64,000 nucleotides of DNA, from the NCBI RefSeq assembly GCF_900101625.1, contig NZ_FMYZ01000004.1, positions 123,571-187,570 of the forward strand. Reading direction: 5' to 3'. The notes below the pieces were generated by a model. It had not been told where the DNA came from. It ran no database searches and saw only the letters and a program-made list of their open reading frames with translations. Shown one piece after another: positions 43,253 to 53,100 of the stretch; the first letter of the stretch is position 1, and every line of letters starts with the position of its first letter. The translations under genes and the position numbers were made by a program. This DNA comes from Cupriavidus sp. YR651 (GTDB lineage Bacteria > Pseudomonadota > Gammaproteobacteria > Burkholderiales > Burkholderiaceae).

Positions 43253-44811
43253 TTCTGCTCCACCCAGACGCCGTCGGGCGTGTGAATGACGTAGCCGTTG
43301 GTCCGCTTCATCGTCACGGTGCCTTCGTTCTCCCCGACCATCTGCGTCTGCGGCAGGTCCTCGGCGTAGTGCGCCAGCGCCGGCGCGCCCTGCCGGAAGG
43401 GGCTGTCCGCGACGAGGTTGAATACCAGCTGGGACAGCGCAAGGAAGCTTGACGGCGCCTCGATGGACACCGGGTCGGTCGTGGCCGTGGTGGGCAGGCC
43501 GATCAGCTTGACGCCGACCGGCACGTGGATGATGTGGGGCGTGGGAATCTCGCGCAGGCCGGAGATCTGGTTCTGGTCGCCACGCAGCGCGGCGCCGTGC
43601 TCGGGCACAAAGACCACCACGGCCTTGCGCCCCGATTTGCTGATCGTCTCGATGATCTTGTCGACGTCGCCGAGCAGCATTCCCAGCCGCAGCGGATAGG
43701 ATTCCAGGCTGGTCAGCCGCTTGCCGGGCAGCCGGTTGCCGTCGTGTAGCGTGACCGTGTTGTAGTACAGCGCCACGGGGCCCTTGTTCTGGGTGAGCCG
43801 CTGCCTGTACCAGTGGTCGAACGTCGCGAAGTCGCTCAGCACCGGCGAATCGTCGAAGGCGCGCATGGCCACCGGCACGCCATCGGTCGGCTCCGGTTTC
43901 AGGCCCGGCGCGCCGATCTCCGTTTCGACCACGGTGTGGAAATTGTCGAAGCGCCCGTCGTGGTTCATCAGGATATGCGGCCCGAAGCCGGCCTGCGCCA
44001 GCGCCTGGAACAGGTGGCACTCGTCCGGGGCGGGACTGTAGAGGTCCTGATGGGCCTGCTGGCCGCAAGAGGCGCGCAGCAGCCGGATCGCCGCCGGACC
44101 GCTGTAGCTTGCCGCCGAGCTGAAATTCTTGAAGAGGTAGTCGAATCGCGACAGCAGGGGATGGTTGAGCGCCTTGGCGGCATCCAGGTCGTCCCAGGAC
44201 AGCGAGCAGATATGCAGCACGATGATGTCGAACTGCGCATCCGGGCTGGCGGTGAGCGGCGCGACGGTGGCGGTGCGCTGCGCCTCCTGCTCGCGGAACG
44301 CGGCAAGAATGGCGTCGTAGCTGTTGGTGGCCTCGATATTGGCGCGCGGCGTATCGGCCGCGCGTGCGGTCATCTGGTTGAGGCGCGTGGCGGGATTGCC
44401 GACACCCACGCCATACCAGAACGGCATCGCAACCAGCGCGATCAGCACGAGCGTGGTGACGCGCAGCCAGCGATTGACGAGCCAGTAGGCGATCAGCACC
44501 ACGATGATGGCCACCACCATCTGCAGCGAGATCAGGCGCTGCGCCAGTTCCAGCAGGTACGCCGGGGTGAATGCCTGGATGTTCGAGAACTGCGAGACCA
44601 CGCGCGCGAACGGCGGCAGCGTGGATTCGCGCCAGGCCAGCGCGGCCCCCACGATGATGGCCAGCACCTGGCGCAGCACGCGCAGGTAGCGCGTCTCCAT
44701 CGGCACCACCAGCAACAGCGCGAGCGCGATATTGAACAGCCATTGCGGGTGCAGCTGCCCGGTGTGGAACAGGTAGAGCTTGGCGAGGAAGTAGAGGTTC
44801 CAGAGTCCCAT
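43249..44811 (-). CDS. bcsG: Cellulose phosphoethanolamine transferase BcsG
   Basis: A 520-residue inner-membrane enzyme that moves phosphoethanolamine from phosphatidylethanolamine to cellulose. Several N-terminal helices (about 1-135) are followed by a periplasmic alkaline-phosphatase-like domain. Matching residues to E. coli BcsG: zinc-ligand Cys in HICSLSWDDL (C202), nucleophile Ser in SYSGPAAIRLLRASCGQ (235-237 region) and the E-H pair in FVPEHGAALRGD. The start at 44811 is the first that fits the membrane topology. Lies 14 bases past the bcsA stop. Confidence 0.92.
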   Translation of the reverse strand: MGLWNLYFLAKLYLFHTGQLHPQWLFNIALALLLVVPMETRYLRVLRQVLAIIVGAALAWRESTLPPFARVVSQFSNIQAFTPAYLLELAQRLISLQMVVAIIVVLIAYWLVNRWLRVTTLVLIALVAMPFWYGVGVGNPATRLNQMTARAADTPRANIEATNSYDAILAAFREQEAQRTATVAPLTASPDAQFDIIVLHICSLSWDDLDAAKALNHPLLSRFDYLFKNFSSAASYSGPAAIRLLRASCGQQAHQDLYSPAPDECHLFQALAQAGFGPHILMNHDGRFDNFHTVVETEIGAPGLKPEPTDGVPVAMRAFDDSPVLSDFATFDHWYRQRLTQNKGPVALYYNTVTLHDGNRLPGKRLTSLESYPLRLGMLLGDVDKIIETISKSGRKAVVVFVPEHGAALRGDQNQISGLREIPTPHIIHVPVGVKLIGLPTTATTDPVSIEAPSSFLALSQLVFNLVADSPFRQGAPALAHYAEDLPQTQMVGENEGTVTMKRTNGYVIHTPDGVWVEQK

Positions 44812-44825
44812 GGCGTTGTGCTGGC

Positions 44826-47387
44826 TCAGGGTCGGCGGGGCTGGCGCCGCGTGATGATGAGGTCGACGGCGTCCATGAACGCGTCGTAGAGGCGCAGCAG
44901 GCCCTGGTATCCCATCTCGATGACCTCCTTCAGGCTGCGCAGCGGCGCGTCGGCACGTTCGTCGTCGAGCCAGTCGATCCACGCGTCGGCGCGGCCGAAC
45001 GTGCATTGGATCAACTGGGTCTCGCGCTCCATGCTCAGGTCGTCCATGCGCACGCCCAGGTGACGGTTGACATTGCGCGTGACCACCGCCGGGAAATGAT
45101 AGGTGCGGGTGCCGCGCGACAGGCAGACGCCGACGTGTGCGCCTTCCTCGAGCGGCACGTCGACGGGCAGCACCATGCCCAGCCCGCCGATCGAGTAGTT
45201 CTCCGTCTTGCACGCGAGCGTGGTGCCGTCGGGCAGCAGCAGCGTGGCCGGCACGCGCATCGGGATGCGATGGGAAATGCGGACCTGCCGCGCTTCCCGG
45301 GCCACCCCGACCGCCGCGCCGAGCATGACGAGGTTGGCCAGCGCCCATGCCATGTTCATCAGCACCGTAGCGGGTTCGTTGGTGTCCCCGAACAGCAGGT
45401 GGCCCACGCCCAGCACAAGTCCCACCGCGTTGAGGGCCAGCAGCACCACATAGGGCTTGGAGATGGTCCAGTCGAGATAGTCCTCGGCAATCTGGCCGCC
45501 CTTGGCCGTGACGTTGAACTTGCCTGCATGCGGGTTGATGATGGCGACGGTCGTCGGCAGCACGATGTACCACGCCAGGACGGACTCGTAGACTTCGGCC
45601 CAGAACGAATGGCGGTAGCGCCCTTGCAGGCGTGAGTTGGTGACGTTGGCGACGAACAGGTAGGGCAGCACGTAGGCCATGATCATCAGCGCCGAGGTGT
45701 TGATGACGTGCAGGCCGAAGTACAGGTAGGCAATCGGCATGGTCAGGAAGATCAGGCGCGGAATGCCGTAGAAGAAATGCAGCATGGCGTTGCTGTAGCA
45801 GAGTCGCTGGAACAGCGTCAGGCCCTTGCCGAACAACGGGTTGTCGACGCGGAAGATCTGCGCCATGCCGCGCGCCCAGCGGATGCGCTGGCCGATGTGG
45901 CCCGACAGGCTTTCGGTGGCCAGGCCGGCGGCCTGCACGGTGCGCAGGTAGGCGCTGTTGTAGCCGTGCCGATGCAGCTTCAGCGCGGTATGCGCGTCCT
46001 CGGTCACGGTTTCCACGGCGAGCCCGCCGATTTCCAGAAGCGGTGCCCGCTTGATCACCGCGCAGGACCCGCAGAAAAACGTGGCGTTCCAGAAGTCGTT
46101 GCCGTCCTGGATCAGTCCGTAGAACAGGCTGCCTTCGTTGGGCACGCGGCGGAACGTATCGAAGTTGCGCTCGAACGGATCGGGCGAGAAGAAATGGTGT
46201 GGGGTCTGCACCAGCGCGCATTGCGGATCGGCGAGGAACTCGCCCATCGTCATCTGCAGGAAGGAGCGCGTGGGGATGTGGTCGCAGTCGAAGATGGCGA
46301 TGTATTCGCCCCCGGTCTTGGGCAGCGCCTGGTTGATGTTGCCGGCCTTGGCATGGCGGTTGTTGTCGCGCGTGATGTAGCCCACGCCGGCCGCCGCCGC
46401 GAAATCCCGCATCGCGGGGCGGCGGCCGTCGTCGAGGATGTAGACGCGCAGCTTGTCGGCGGGCCAGTCCATGCTGCGCGCGGCGAATACCGTGGGCTGC
46501 ACCACACTCAGCGCTTCGTTGTAGGTCGGAATGTAGACGTCGATGGCCGGCCAATCGGCGGGGTCGCCCGGCATGGTGCGCGGCTTGCGATGCAGCGGCC
46601 ACGCGGTCTGCAGGTAGCCGAGCGCCAGCACGAGCCACGTGTAGCACTCGGCGGCGTACAACAGGTAGCCGACCGCCGCCTCCGTGGCGCTGGAAAACTG
46701 CAGCGTCTGCGTGGAGCGCCACCAGATGTAGCGGCCTGCCATCAGCGTCGAGATGGCAATCATCGTGATGGTTGCCAGCCGCCCGGGAATGCGGCGCACG
46801 ACGAGCAACACCGCCCACACCACCACGAACAGCAACACCTGCCCGGTAAACGACAGCGGCGTGGTGCTGATGGCCACGCCTGTGAGCACGGCGAGCGTGA
46901 GCGAGATCGGCAGCGCGAACGGAATCCGGCCGATGCGTGAGGACAGGGCTTCCGCGCCGTGGCCGACGCGATGCCAGTCGGGGCGCGGCAGCCGGGCCAC
47001 GATCTTGCGGCGCAGCCGTGCCCCCAGGCGCCAGGCCGGCTCCAGCCGCCGGTCAAGCCATCGGCGCAGCCATGACACCTGGGCCGGTGGCGCGGTGTCG
47101 TGATGCTTGCGCGGGTCGGCGGCCAGATGATGCCGTGGCTGCGGCGGCCGCACGAACAGCCGCCACAGCCACGCGCCGGCGGTGCGGCGCTTGCCCATGC
47201 CCAGCCGGGCAATTGCGCGCTGGTGGATCCACAGGGCCCAGAGCGCGGGGATGTCCGGCTTGCCGGGGCGTGGTGGCTGGAAGAACACGCGCAGCAACCA
47301 CATGCCGCCGTGGGCGGGCGCGCGGATGCCCAGTGCGTGCGCGAGCGCGGCCTGCCTCGCCGCCATCCAGCGTCTGAGGTTTGCCAT
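44826..47387 (-). CDS. bcsA: Cellulose synthase catalytic subunit BcsA
   Basis: An 853-residue GT2 synthase polymerising UDP-glucose into beta-1,4-glucan and moving it through the membrane. Catalytic motifs are complete: YILDDGRRP, FDCDHIP, catalytic base D464 in TEDAH and Q500-RIR-W504. About eight membrane segments surround them, and a C-terminal PilZ domain binds c-di-GMP (R-x3-R in RISHR and the N-x-S-x-x-G form NYSIGG). The ATG at 47387 overlaps the bcsQ stop (TGATG). The N-terminal ~150 residues are a long cytoplasmic extension. Confidence 0.95.
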   Translation of the reverse strand: MANLRRWMAARQAALAHALGIRAPAHGGMWLLRVFFQPPRPGKPDIPALWALWIHQRAIARLGMGKRRTAGAWLWRLFVRPPQPRHHLAADPRKHHDTAPPAQVSWLRRWLDRRLEPAWRLGARLRRKIVARLPRPDWHRVGHGAEALSSRIGRIPFALPISLTLAVLTGVAISTTPLSFTGQVLLFVVVWAVLLVVRRIPGRLATITMIAISTLMAGRYIWWRSTQTLQFSSATEAAVGYLLYAAECYTWLVLALGYLQTAWPLHRKPRTMPGDPADWPAIDVYIPTYNEALSVVQPTVFAARSMDWPADKLRVYILDDGRRPAMRDFAAAAGVGYITRDNNRHAKAGNINQALPKTGGEYIAIFDCDHIPTRSFLQMTMGEFLADPQCALVQTPHHFFSPDPFERNFDTFRRVPNEGSLFYGLIQDGNDFWNATFFCGSCAVIKRAPLLEIGGLAVETVTEDAHTALKLHRHGYNSAYLRTVQAAGLATESLSGHIGQRIRWARGMAQIFRVDNPLFGKGLTLFQRLCYSNAMLHFFYGIPRLIFLTMPIAYLYFGLHVINTSALMIMAYVLPYLFVANVTNSRLQGRYRHSFWAEVYESVLAWYIVLPTTVAIINPHAGKFNVTAKGGQIAEDYLDWTISKPYVVLLALNAVGLVLGVGHLLFGDTNEPATVLMNMAWALANLVMLGAAVGVAREARQVRISHRIPMRVPATLLLPDGTTLACKTENYSIGGLGMVLPVDVPLEEGAHVGVCLSRGTRTYHFPAVVTRNVNRHLGVRMDDLSMERETQLIQCTFGRADAWIDWLDDERADAPLRSLKEVIEMGYQGLLRLYDAFMDAVDLIITRRQPRRP

Positions 47388-48151
47388 CACGGTTGCGCTC
47401 CTTGTGGATTGGCGTCGATCCACGCGGACAGCCACGAGGCCAGCCCGTTGAGGTCATGCGCGGCTTGCGAATGCGGCGTGCTGCGGCAGAAGCTCTGGCC
47501 CTGAGCGAAGGCTTCCGCCACGCCGCTGTCCTCATGCACGTGGTAGGGCAGCAGGGCCTGGCCGAGCGTGGCGTGGAGCATCGTCACGATATCGGCATGA
47601 AGCTGGCGCGCCGGCTGCAACCGCGTGGCAACGTAGATGCAGGGGCGGCCCAGTGTCGCCAATGCATCGCCCAGTCGACGCAGCGTCAGGCATACCTCAG
47701 GCTGCGCGGGCATGAGCGCGAGCACGAGGTCCGCAGCGGTGATGGCCTGGCTCGCATGAGCCGACGGCCACGGTGCGGTGTCGATCAGGGCCACGCCGCG
47801 TGCGGGCAGGTCCACCTGCGCGAGCAGGCCGCGCAGCCACTCCGGGCCGGCGTGGAGCAGCGCTCGCGTGGGGTCGTCCTGCCGGGGCTCTCCCCACGGG
47901 ACGAACAGCACGCCATCATCGCTGCGCTGCCCGGCCTCCGCCCAGGCGCCGGATGGCGAGGTGCCGAGGTGCCCGGACAGGCCGTCGCGTGCCGGCAGGC
48001 GCATGCCGAAGTGAAAACCGAGCACGTTGCGCGGATCGCATTCGAGGGCGAGTACGGCGTGTCCTCGTCCCGTCAGCAGCGATGCGAGCGCGGCCGTGAC
48101 CGTGCTGCGCCCGGCGCCGCCGGTGGTGGAGACGATGGCGATGGTCCTCAT
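47387..48151 (-). CDS. bcsQ: Cellulose biosynthesis protein BcsQ (MinD/ParA-like)
   Basis: A 254-residue P-loop NTPase of the MinD/ParA/SIMIBI class, needed for polar placement or activation of the synthase. The deviant Walker A reads TTGGAGRST: the usual Lys after the last Gly is Arg, recalling E. coli BcsQ, which also lacks it. VALIDTAPW holds the Walker B Asp. Start overlaps the bcsF stop by four bases. Confidence 0.88.
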   Translation of the reverse strand: MRTIAIVSTTGGAGRSTVTAALASLLTGRGHAVLALECDPRNVLGFHFGMRLPARDGLSGHLGTSPSGAWAEAGQRSDDGVLFVPWGEPRQDDPTRALLHAGPEWLRGLLAQVDLPARGVALIDTAPWPSAHASQAITAADLVLALMPAQPEVCLTLRRLGDALATLGRPCIYVATRLQPARQLHADIVTMLHATLGQALLPYHVHEDSGVAEAFAQGQSFCRSTPHSQAAHDLNGLASWLSAWIDANPQGAQP

Positions 48152-48345
48152 CGGCGGCCCCCGTCGTGCAGACGCTTGCCGCGAATCACCACGGCCTCCA
48201 GTTGCGGCGGCAGCCGCACCGCGCGCCGTGGGCGTGGTGCGGACCAGCGCGGCAGCCAGCGCAGCAGATGGAAGCGCCAGGTCAGCCACGCCAGCGGCGC
48301 CGCCAGGATCAGTCCCCAGATGAAGTAGCCAAGGAAGATGGACAT
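48148..48345 (-). CDS. bcsF: BcsF-like short membrane protein
   Basis: A 65-residue protein with one N-terminal membrane helix (MSIFLGYFIWGLILAAPLAW) and a basic tail, matching E. coli BcsF in size, topology and place beside bcsE. Sequence similarity is low, as expected for such a short protein. BcsF recruits BcsE to the membrane. Starts six bases past bcsE. Confidence 0.7.
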   Translation of the reverse strand: MSIFLGYFIWGLILAAPLAWLTWRFHLLRWLPRWSAPRPRRAVRLPPQLEAVVIRGKRLHDGGRR

Positions 48346-48351
48346 GGTGGA

Positions 48352-50148
48352 TCAATCCTGTCGTTTGAGCGGCACCGCATGCCGTTGCGGCTCGGCACGC
48401 GGCGTGGCATTGGCGGCGCGACGGCCGGGGCGCAGCGAAAGCGGTTCGGCGGCGGTTGCCGTTAGCGCGTCGGCGATGGCCGGCGCGTCCGTGGGCGCTT
48501 GCGTGGGCACGTGCGTAGGCAATGGGCCGGTCCCCCCCACAGGCGCTGGCGCAGGCGTCTCGTGATGCAGCGCGAGCCAGCTGGCGTAGTCCGGTGGTGG
48601 TTGCGCCACGATCTCCGCTTCCAGCATGCCCAGCGTCGCGGCAATGGACTCGGCGTCGCCGCAGCGGAGGTCGCCCTGGAACAGGTCCGCCAACGGTCGC
48701 TGGAACACGCGGCGGCATACGGCATCGACGTCGTCCATCCGGCAGGCAAAGAAGAATGCGTAGAGGCTGTCGCTGCCCGCCGTGCAGAGATCGCCGGCGC
48801 GATTCATCCGGCACGCATGCAAGGCGTCGACGTGAGCTACCTCGGGCAGCAACGGGAGCTGCAACAGCACATGAGGCAGGCGGATCAGGCGGCTGCGCTC
48901 GACGGCATCGCGCACCAGTGCGAGGAACGTGGAGGCCGTCACGTAGCCACTGGCGGTAGTGGTGAGCACCGCCGACAGCGCGCTGCGATAGTCCGCCAGG
49001 ATCGGACGCGAGAACACCTGGCCCTGCAGGCCTTCGATCATCGCCTGCATGCGGGCGAAGGGCGTGCGCTGCGCCACCACCAGATTGGCGCCGAGGTTGA
49101 GCATCAGCAGCTCGTATTGCTGCCGCATGGCTTCCCGGTCTTCGCGCACGACGATCTTCAGTGCCCGCCCACCGCCGCGCCGCAGCCGGTGTACCTGCTC
49201 GGCCAGCAATTCCAGGTCACGGCTGCCACCATAGCGCAGGATCACGGTGGCGGCCACGGCCTTGCCGGCGCTGGCCACCGCGGCCTCGTTGCTGTCCACC
49301 ACGCGCCAGTGTTCCGGGATCCAGCGCTCGCGCAATACCGCGTCCCGGCTGATGATCACGCTTTGCTCGTCGGGGGCGAGCATGCCGGCTTCCTCGATCG
49401 CATCCGTGAAGGTCTCGGCCGCAACCATCAGCCGATGCTCGTGCGGGGCAAAACGCAGCCGCACGATTTCCCCGGCAACCACTGCCTGGTTGTCGCGCCA
49501 GAACGCCACTTCCCACGTGTACTGCCCTTGCGCCTGCGAGAGCTGGACGGCGCCGGCAAACCGGCCATGGAATCCCTGCAGGTCGGGTGCGGACTGGCCG
49601 TCTGCCGTGGCGGGCGGGGCCAGCACCAGCAGCACGCCGCATCGCTGCTGCGCGCACCAGTCCGCCAGCCGTGCGCCTTCGCGCGCGAGCGTCGCGGCAT
49701 CGTGCCACGCGAAGAACGCTTGCGCGCCTTCGATCAGGAACATGCTGCCCTGCGCGCCGCATTGATCGACCACCGCCTGCAGCGCCTCCATCAGCGCGTC
49801 GGCGCCGGCCCGGTCCGGTTGAGGACGCAGCGCGCACAGGTTGGCGCGGGCGTGCAGGGCGCGGTTCACATCGATATCGAGCCCGTGCTCGCGCAGCGCC
49901 GTGGCGATGGATTCGGTGTCACGCGCGGAGAGCACCGTGGCCGGCCCACGCAAGGCGGATGCCGCGGTCTGCCAGAACAGCGCGTCGCGTGCCGGCGATG
50001 GCTCGGCATAGATGACATGCGCGCGGCCCGGTGCCAGCGCGGCCAGTGCTGGCGACAGCCCTTCGATGGCCAGCGTCGTGCGTGCCTGCAACCGGCTGAA
50101 CAGCGCCGCGCGCGGGGAGGATGGGGGATTGCGGTCGAGGTCGTTCAT
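48352..50148 (-). CDS. bcsE: c-di-GMP-binding cellulose regulator BcsE
   Basis: A 598-residue cytosolic protein. The N-terminal half is a degenerate NTPase-like domain (ARAHVIYAEPSPARDALFWQ) and the C-terminal half the GIL domain that binds c-di-GMP. The I-site R-x-x-D is visible as R495-C-G-D498 in FQGDLRCGDAE. A Pro/Ala-rich tail of about 70 residues follows. BcsE raises cellulose output by delivering c-di-GMP signals to the synthase. Starts eight bases after the bcsC stop. Confidence 0.88.
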   Translation of the reverse strand: MNDLDRNPPSSPRAALFSRLQARTTLAIEGLSPALAALAPGRAHVIYAEPSPARDALFWQTAASALRGPATVLSARDTESIATALREHGLDIDVNRALHARANLCALRPQPDRAGADALMEALQAVVDQCGAQGSMFLIEGAQAFFAWHDAATLAREGARLADWCAQQRCGVLLVLAPPATADGQSAPDLQGFHGRFAGAVQLSQAQGQYTWEVAFWRDNQAVVAGEIVRLRFAPHEHRLMVAAETFTDAIEEAGMLAPDEQSVIISRDAVLRERWIPEHWRVVDSNEAAVASAGKAVAATVILRYGGSRDLELLAEQVHRLRRGGGRALKIVVREDREAMRQQYELLMLNLGANLVVAQRTPFARMQAMIEGLQGQVFSRPILADYRSALSAVLTTTASGYVTASTFLALVRDAVERSRLIRLPHVLLQLPLLPEVAHVDALHACRMNRAGDLCTAGSDSLYAFFFACRMDDVDAVCRRVFQRPLADLFQGDLRCGDAESIAATLGMLEAEIVAQPPPDYASWLALHHETPAPAPVGGTGPLPTHVPTQAPTDAPAIADALTATAAEPLSLRPGRRAANATPRAEPQRHAVPLKRQD

Positions 50149-50156
50149 CACGGCGC

Positions 50157-53100
50157 TCAGTAGGTGGAGTAGGGCCGCACCGGCGTGGGCGGAAATGGCA
50201 CGGGGTCCTGTTGCCGGTCGAACAGGTAGCGTATCCAGGCCATCGCGCGGTTTGGCGCATAGTCGCGCGAGCGGTCGATCTGGAACCCCGCGCCAGCCAC
50301 CCAGCGTGGCGCAAACGTGTATTCGATCGTGGCCCCCAGCGTGTAGCTGAAGCCGCCGCCGGAGCCGCCGCCATGGACCGGGTTGCCGGCCAGCTGCTGC
50401 AGGTCCGGGCGGGTCGGGTAGAACGGCGCCGGGTCCTCGTAGGTGAAGGACCAGCCTGCCGAGCCCTGAAAACGCCACGACAGCTTCTGGCGCCGCCCGG
50501 TCCAGTCCAGGGGGATGCCGAACGACAGGTAGCGCTGCGGGCTGTAGTAGCCGCCGTGGCCAAACGTGTAGAAGCGCTGGTTGTCGGAGTAGTGCCAGTA
50601 GTTGAGCACCAGCCCGCTGGTGACGCGCTGGTTGCGTTGCGCCCAGACCGGGTAGTCGAATCCCGTGCGCACGGTCACCTCGTGGTTGGTCACGACATTG
50701 TGACCAGTGTAGAGGCCGGCACCGACGTCCGCAAACACGCCGGCGCGGCCAATATCGCGCGCATAGCGCAGATGAATGCCGTTGCGCACGATGCCGCCCC
50801 AGGTCTCGCCGGTCACCGGGTCCGTCGCGCCCGCATAGGAAATCAGGGAGCTGGTGACGGCGCGCCGCGACACATCGACACTTGCCGATGCCGGGCCCAG
50901 TTCCGCGCGGTAGCGGATGCCGCCAACGACGGTCTGCTCGGTGAAGCCGAGTGGCGTGGTGCCGACGTCTGCCCGCCAGCTGTTGTACGCCCCGTCATAT
51001 TCATAGCCCGCGGCAAGCGCCACGCCACGGTCGTGTTGCTGGCTCGGCGAGAGGCCCGCATTGCCCAGCGCGGCGATCTTGCCGAATTCCGATGCCGCGG
51101 ACAGCCGGTTCGCCGGGAGCGCGCCGGCATCGAGCAGCACGGTATCGGCGTGGAAGAACATATGCCCTGTATAGCCGTGCGGAATCCGCACATAGAGCGG
51201 GATTTCGGTCGCATGGAGCTTTGAGATGCCCTCGTCACCGGACTTGTTCGACTGCATGACGGCCGTCGCCACTTGTCCCTGCCGCCGTGATTCCAGCCCG
51301 CGCAGCGCGCGTCCGGCCGGCGTGCCCTCCGGCCCCGCCAGCAGGCTCTCGCGTTGCTCCTGTTCCTGCGCCGTGCGGTACAGCGCAGCCGCATCATTGA
51401 AGCTGCCGCGTGATTGCGCGATGCGGCCGCGCTGCACGGTGACGTCGGAACGATCGGGATAGCGCCGCGCCAGATCGTCCACGACGGCGCTGGCTTCGTC
51501 CTCGTGGCGCATCGCGGTAAAGCGGCGCGCCACGGCCAGCCGCGTATCGATATCGTCGTCCGCGGTGTCGGCCAGCACGGTGCGGACGAGGTCGAGCGCC
51601 TCGTCTTCGTGCCCCGTGCGCTCCAGCATGCGGGCCAGCGTGAGCCGCGCGCCGGCGTCCTCCGGCTGCGTGGCGAGCACCGCGCGGGCCGCCTGCGCGG
51701 CGCCGTTGTAGTCACCGCCCGCTTCGCGCAGGTCGGCCAGCGTGAGCAGCCATCGGCGGTCGGTCTGTTGCGCGGCGGGCACGGCATACAGCGTCTGCCG
51801 CGCGCCGCCGAGATCGCCTGCCGCAATTTGCCGGTCGGTACGGCGCAGGGCCAGACGCAGCGACTGGTCGTCGAAGGCGGCGCGTTGTTCCTCGGTGATG
51901 CCGGGCATGGCGCGCGATTCGGTGATCCAGTCACGCAGCGCATCGTCGCGGTTCGCGGCGGCCAGCAGTTCGCCGTAGCGCAGGCGGATGTCGAGATGGG
52001 GATCGGCGGGATGGGCCGCCAGCCAGCCACTCACTAGTTTCAAACCGGTGTCCGGCTCGCCCAGCGCGATCCACTCGCGACCGATCGAGGCCAGCATGTG
52101 CGGATCGTCCTTTGCCTCGGAGGCGGCCTGCTGCAGCAAGGCGCGGGCGTCCGCATCGCGGCCCTCCGCGAGCAGGCGCCGCGCATCGCGCAACAGCCGC
52201 TGCGCGGACAGGTTGCTCGCCAGGTTGCGCATGCCATCGGAACGTTCGGCCTGGGGCACGGCGGCAAGCACCTCGCTGGCTGCGTCGATGTCATCGAGCG
52301 AATTGAGATACAGCGCGGTGGCGTAGCGCATTTCGCTGGAAGGCGCCACCGCGAGCCCGTCTTCCATCACGGTCCGTCCCAGCGCCGGCAGGGCCAGATC
52401 CCGATACAGGCGCGCCAGCGTGAAGCGAGTCCACGGCGCGTCCGGTGCCAGCCGGATCGATTCCTCGAGCCGCGCCATCGCCTGGCTGCGCTCCTGCTGC
52501 GTGAGCAGCTGTTCCGCCTGAACGGACAGCAGGTCGGCGCGCAGTTGTCGCAACTCGCTTGCCGATCCCGCCGTGCCACCCATGCGCTTTTCCGTGCTGG
52601 CGATCAGCGGGCCGATTTCGTCGACACGCTGCAGGTCCTGCAACAACTTCACCAGCGTGCGCAGCGCGCCCAGATCGGGCTGCGGCCGCGCGATCATGGC
52701 GCGCAGCAGCGTCTCCGCTTCCGGCGCCTTGTTCTGCGCGATCAGCGCGTCGGCCAGGATCGATTGCGCGCTCGCATTGTCCGGTTGCAGGGCCAGCGCC
52801 TGTCGCGCCAGCGCTTCCGCCTGCGCCGGCTTGCCTTGCGCGTTGGCCTCGCGTGCCTTGGCCACCGTGCCCCAGAACGTGGCCGTGCCCATCAGGCTGC
52901 GCCATTTGTTCCGGTTGTCGGGGTCGAGCTCCATGGCACGCGCGAACAGTTCGCGGGCCTCGTCGTGGCGGCCCTGGCGCAGCCGCACCAGACCCAGGCC
53001 GCCGATCACCTCGGCATCGTCGCGCCGCTTGCGATAGGCGTTCTGCAAGGCGATATCGGCGTCGCCCAGCTGGCCGCGCTCCAGCTGGGCCAGCCCGCGC

